Below, in pieces: positions 62,389 to 64,000 of a DNA stretch of 64,000 nucleotides. The stretch's first letter is position 1; each line of letters starts with the position of its first letter. The position numbers and the translations under genes are program-made. The notes under the pieces were generated by a model, which saw only the letters and a list, made by a program, of their open reading frames with translations, was not told the origin of the DNA and ran no database searches. The DNA comes from an uncultured Coriobacteriaceae bacterium (GTDB lineage Bacteria > Actinomycetota > Coriobacteriia > Coriobacteriales > Atopobiaceae): the NCBI GenBank assembly GCA_902793195.1, contig CADBCS010000002.1, forward strand, positions 1 to 64,000, in the 5' to 3' direction.

Positions 62389-63867
62389 GTGAAGGATTCG
62401 TTGCCGAGCGAGGCACAGGCGTCAGAGCAATCCGTTGGGCAGACCGAGCAGGGATCTGCGGTCGATCGCGTGCGCTCCAAGCGGCGAGTGCGCAAGCGCA
62501 GGAAGATGCTTCGGCGTCTGGCTCCCTTTGCAGCCATTCTCGTGTTGCTCGCGGTGGTGTATGGGGCAGGCGTGTGGTTCTTCTCGGCGCATTGCTACCC
62601 CGGGATCGTGGTGGCCTCGGTCGATGCGTCGTTCTTGTCGAAGGAGGAGCTTGCCGAAAGAATTGACCAGGCGGCACGCGACTACAAGATCGAGGTGTCG
62701 GCGGGTGACTATTCCCTTGCGGCCACGTCCGAGCAGCTGGGCATTAGGGAGAATGGCGCCGAGTTGGCCGAGCGTGCCCTGCAGCGCATGCATCCCGCAA
62801 GCTGGCCCGTGGAGTTGCTCGCGTCGCGTGGCGACATCGATCGCAAGTTGACGTATGACGCATCGAAGCTCGCTCCACTGGTGCGCAAGTCTGTGGAGAC
62901 GCACAACAAGAGCGCGACGATGCCCGAGGATGCCACGCTCGAGCTCGACGAGGACCAGGGCGTCTTTGTGGTGCGCCCCGAAAAGGCGGGCACGGCGCTC
63001 GACAAGCTGCGCGTGTATGCGGCCGTGGACCGTGCGGTTGGCGACGGCGTGCAGGAGCTGCAGCTGGGTGAGGAGGTCCTCGTTAAGCCGCCCATTACGG
63101 CGGATGATCCCAAGACGCAGGAGGCGCTGCGCAAGGCAAATGCCGCCTTGGACCTGCCCATCCCGCTTGCGTACGAGGGAAAGGTCGCGCGTACCCTCTC
63201 GCACGAGGACATGGTGGAGTGGATCGACGCAAAACACGACCTTTCGCTTTCCGTGCGCAAGGGCAAGCTCGCCAAGTGGGCCGACATGTGGCTGGGCGAT
63301 GCGGTGGACCACGAAGACGAGACAAACGCCTACGTGGTGGATGGCGAAGCGCTGGAAAAGCCGCTCGTGGAGGCGCTCAACACGTCCAAGACGGAGCCGG
63401 TGGCGCTTGCGGTTAAGGCGGTGGAGCGCTATAGGTCCGACGACGTTGCCGAGGGGACGTGGAACGCCGAGGAGGGCCGCTACGCCGAGGTGGACGTTGC
63501 CAACCAGGTGGCGCGGCTGTTCTCGAAGACGGGCAACGTGCTGTGGGAGTCCAAGGTCGTAACGGGCAACGTCTCGGAGGGCAACGACACACCGCCGGGA
63601 TCGTTTATGGTGTACGACAAGAAGCAGAACTTCAAGCTGCTGGGAAACGACAACGATGGCGACGGCAACTACGACTACGAGGTGGACGTAAAGTATTGGA
63701 TGCCATTTAACGTGGGCATTGGGTTCCACGACGCCGACTGGCGCAAGGCGTTTGGCGGCGACATCTACCTTGAGGACGGCAGCAGCGGTTGCGTCAACCT
63801 TCCCCCCGCGGCGGCCAAGGCGCTGTACCAAGTCATACACGTGGGCGACAGGGTTTTTGTGCGCTGA
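62389..63867 (+). CDS. L,D-transpeptidase (YkuD) with peptidoglycan-binding domains
   Basis: GTG 62389 has AGAGGTG seven bases ahead. The 492-residue protein has a basic cytoplasmic start, one membrane helix (FAAILVLLAVVYGAGVWFF), two peptidoglycan-binding-4 (PG_binding_4)-like regions (about 70-340), and a C-terminal YkuD domain. The catalytic motif is IGFHDADW with the histidine and SSGCVNLP with the cysteine. It should form 3-3 cross-links in peptidoglycan or attach proteins. It lies 70 bp after ispE. Confidence 0.93.
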   Translation: MKDSLPSEAQASEQSVGQTEQGSAVDRVRSKRRVRKRRKMLRRLAPFAAILVLLAVVYGAGVWFFSAHCYPGIVVASVDASFLSKEELAERIDQAARDYKIEVSAGDYSLAATSEQLGIRENGAELAERALQRMHPASWPVELLASRGDIDRKLTYDASKLAPLVRKSVETHNKSATMPEDATLELDEDQGVFVVRPEKAGTALDKLRVYAAVDRAVGDGVQELQLGEEVLVKPPITADDPKTQEALRKANAALDLPIPLAYEGKVARTLSHEDMVEWIDAKHDLSLSVRKGKLAKWADMWLGDAVDHEDETNAYVVDGEALEKPLVEALNTSKTEPVALAVKAVERYRSDDVAEGTWNAEEGRYAEVDVANQVARLFSKTGNVLWESKVVTGNVSEGNDTPPGSFMVYDKKQNFKLLGNDNDGDGNYDYEVDVKYWMPFNVGIGFHDADWRKAFGGDIYLEDGSSGCVNLPPAAAKALYQVIHVGDRVFVR

Positions 63868-63881
63868 CGTGCTCGACTGTC

Positions 63882-63904
63882 CCGTCGGGGACGGTCCCCG
63901 ACGG
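63882..63904. terminator. Perfect 11-bp palindrome after the L,D-transpeptidase gene
   Basis: CCGTCGGGGAC-G-GTCCCCGACGG is exact and starts 15 bp behind the stop codon. It is the fifth copy of the dispersed GGGGACGGTCCCC family in this window. Confidence 0.8.
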
Positions 63905-63971
63905 TCTAGTGGCAGATGCGATTGGCGGGTTTGACAGACGGGACAAGTCTGCTACAATGGCGTATGCGCTT

Positions 63972-64000
63972 CGGGACGTGGCGCAGTTTGGTAGCGCGCA
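63972..64000 (+). tRNA. tRNA-Pro, 5' part (runs off the window)
   Basis: CGGGACGTGGCGCAG starts with the CGGG acceptor typical of bacterial tRNA-Pro and continues through the D-arm (TTTGGTAGCGC). The anticodon is beyond the window end, so the Pro identity rests on the first 29 bases. Confidence 0.75.

Overview
The window is high-GC, gene-dense bacterial DNA. The likely host is an actinobacterial gut or oral anaerobe of class Coriobacteriia (an Olsenella/Atopobium-like genome). This rests on gene content and protein style: paired YhgE/Pip proteins, an ECF vitamin transporter with a dual ATPase, LuxS, a ferredoxin-like aldo/keto reductase, Veg next to IspE, and several DUF-type accessory genes. 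No rRNA or species-diagnostic marker is present, so the assignment is inference.

Layout. 1-240: a 3' half of a tRNA-Val gene with its terminator, which looks like the right-hand attachment site of an integrated element lying mostly outside the window. 264-9800: an eroded accessory zone with a broken DUF4143 ATPase, an Rpn-family nuclease, a very small GG-leader peptide gene, a DUF4869 stub, a fused vWA/pseudokinase gene, a HipA-like kinase abutting a 5'-truncated GH1 glucosidase, and a DUF559-like endonuclease followed by two perfect hairpins. 10030-16826: a VOC protein, a frameshifted membrane protein, an autoregulated-looking nitroreductase-Rrf2-oxidoreductase operon, and a two-gene MFS-like/ATP-grasp cassette. 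17157-31778: lipoproteins, two YhgE/Pip proteins, an HAD phosphatase, LuxS, and an ECF transporter operon with a DUF4430 lipoprotein (probable corrinoid uptake).

32010-46620 is the most unusual region. A kinase-zinc-ribbon gene, a vWA gene, a zinc-ribbon/DnaJ-C-like gene and a PP2C phosphatase gene run in one direction. They face a gene encoding a zinc ribbon, two FHA domains and an ABC transporter. The kinase, vWA and PP2C set matches the TerY-P triad architecture known from comparative genomics of ter systems. The vWA/pseudokinase at 3707-5776 is a fused, catalytically dead relative of the same proteins. Next comes a tandemly duplicated module (C69 peptidase, zinc-ribbon membrane protein, RCC1-repeat membrane protein) in which each copy has lost different genes.

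46623-63867 is mostly core: an ABC/FtsX exporter, an aldo/keto reductase, a VUT transporter behind a preQ1-I-like riboswitch, an SDR, a DMT transporter, MscS, Udk, RNase PH, RdgB, NagB, a membrane Ser/Thr kinase, Veg, IspE and an L,D-transpeptidase. The window ends inside a tRNA-Pro gene. Short palindromes built on GGGGACGGTCCCC recur between genes throughout.
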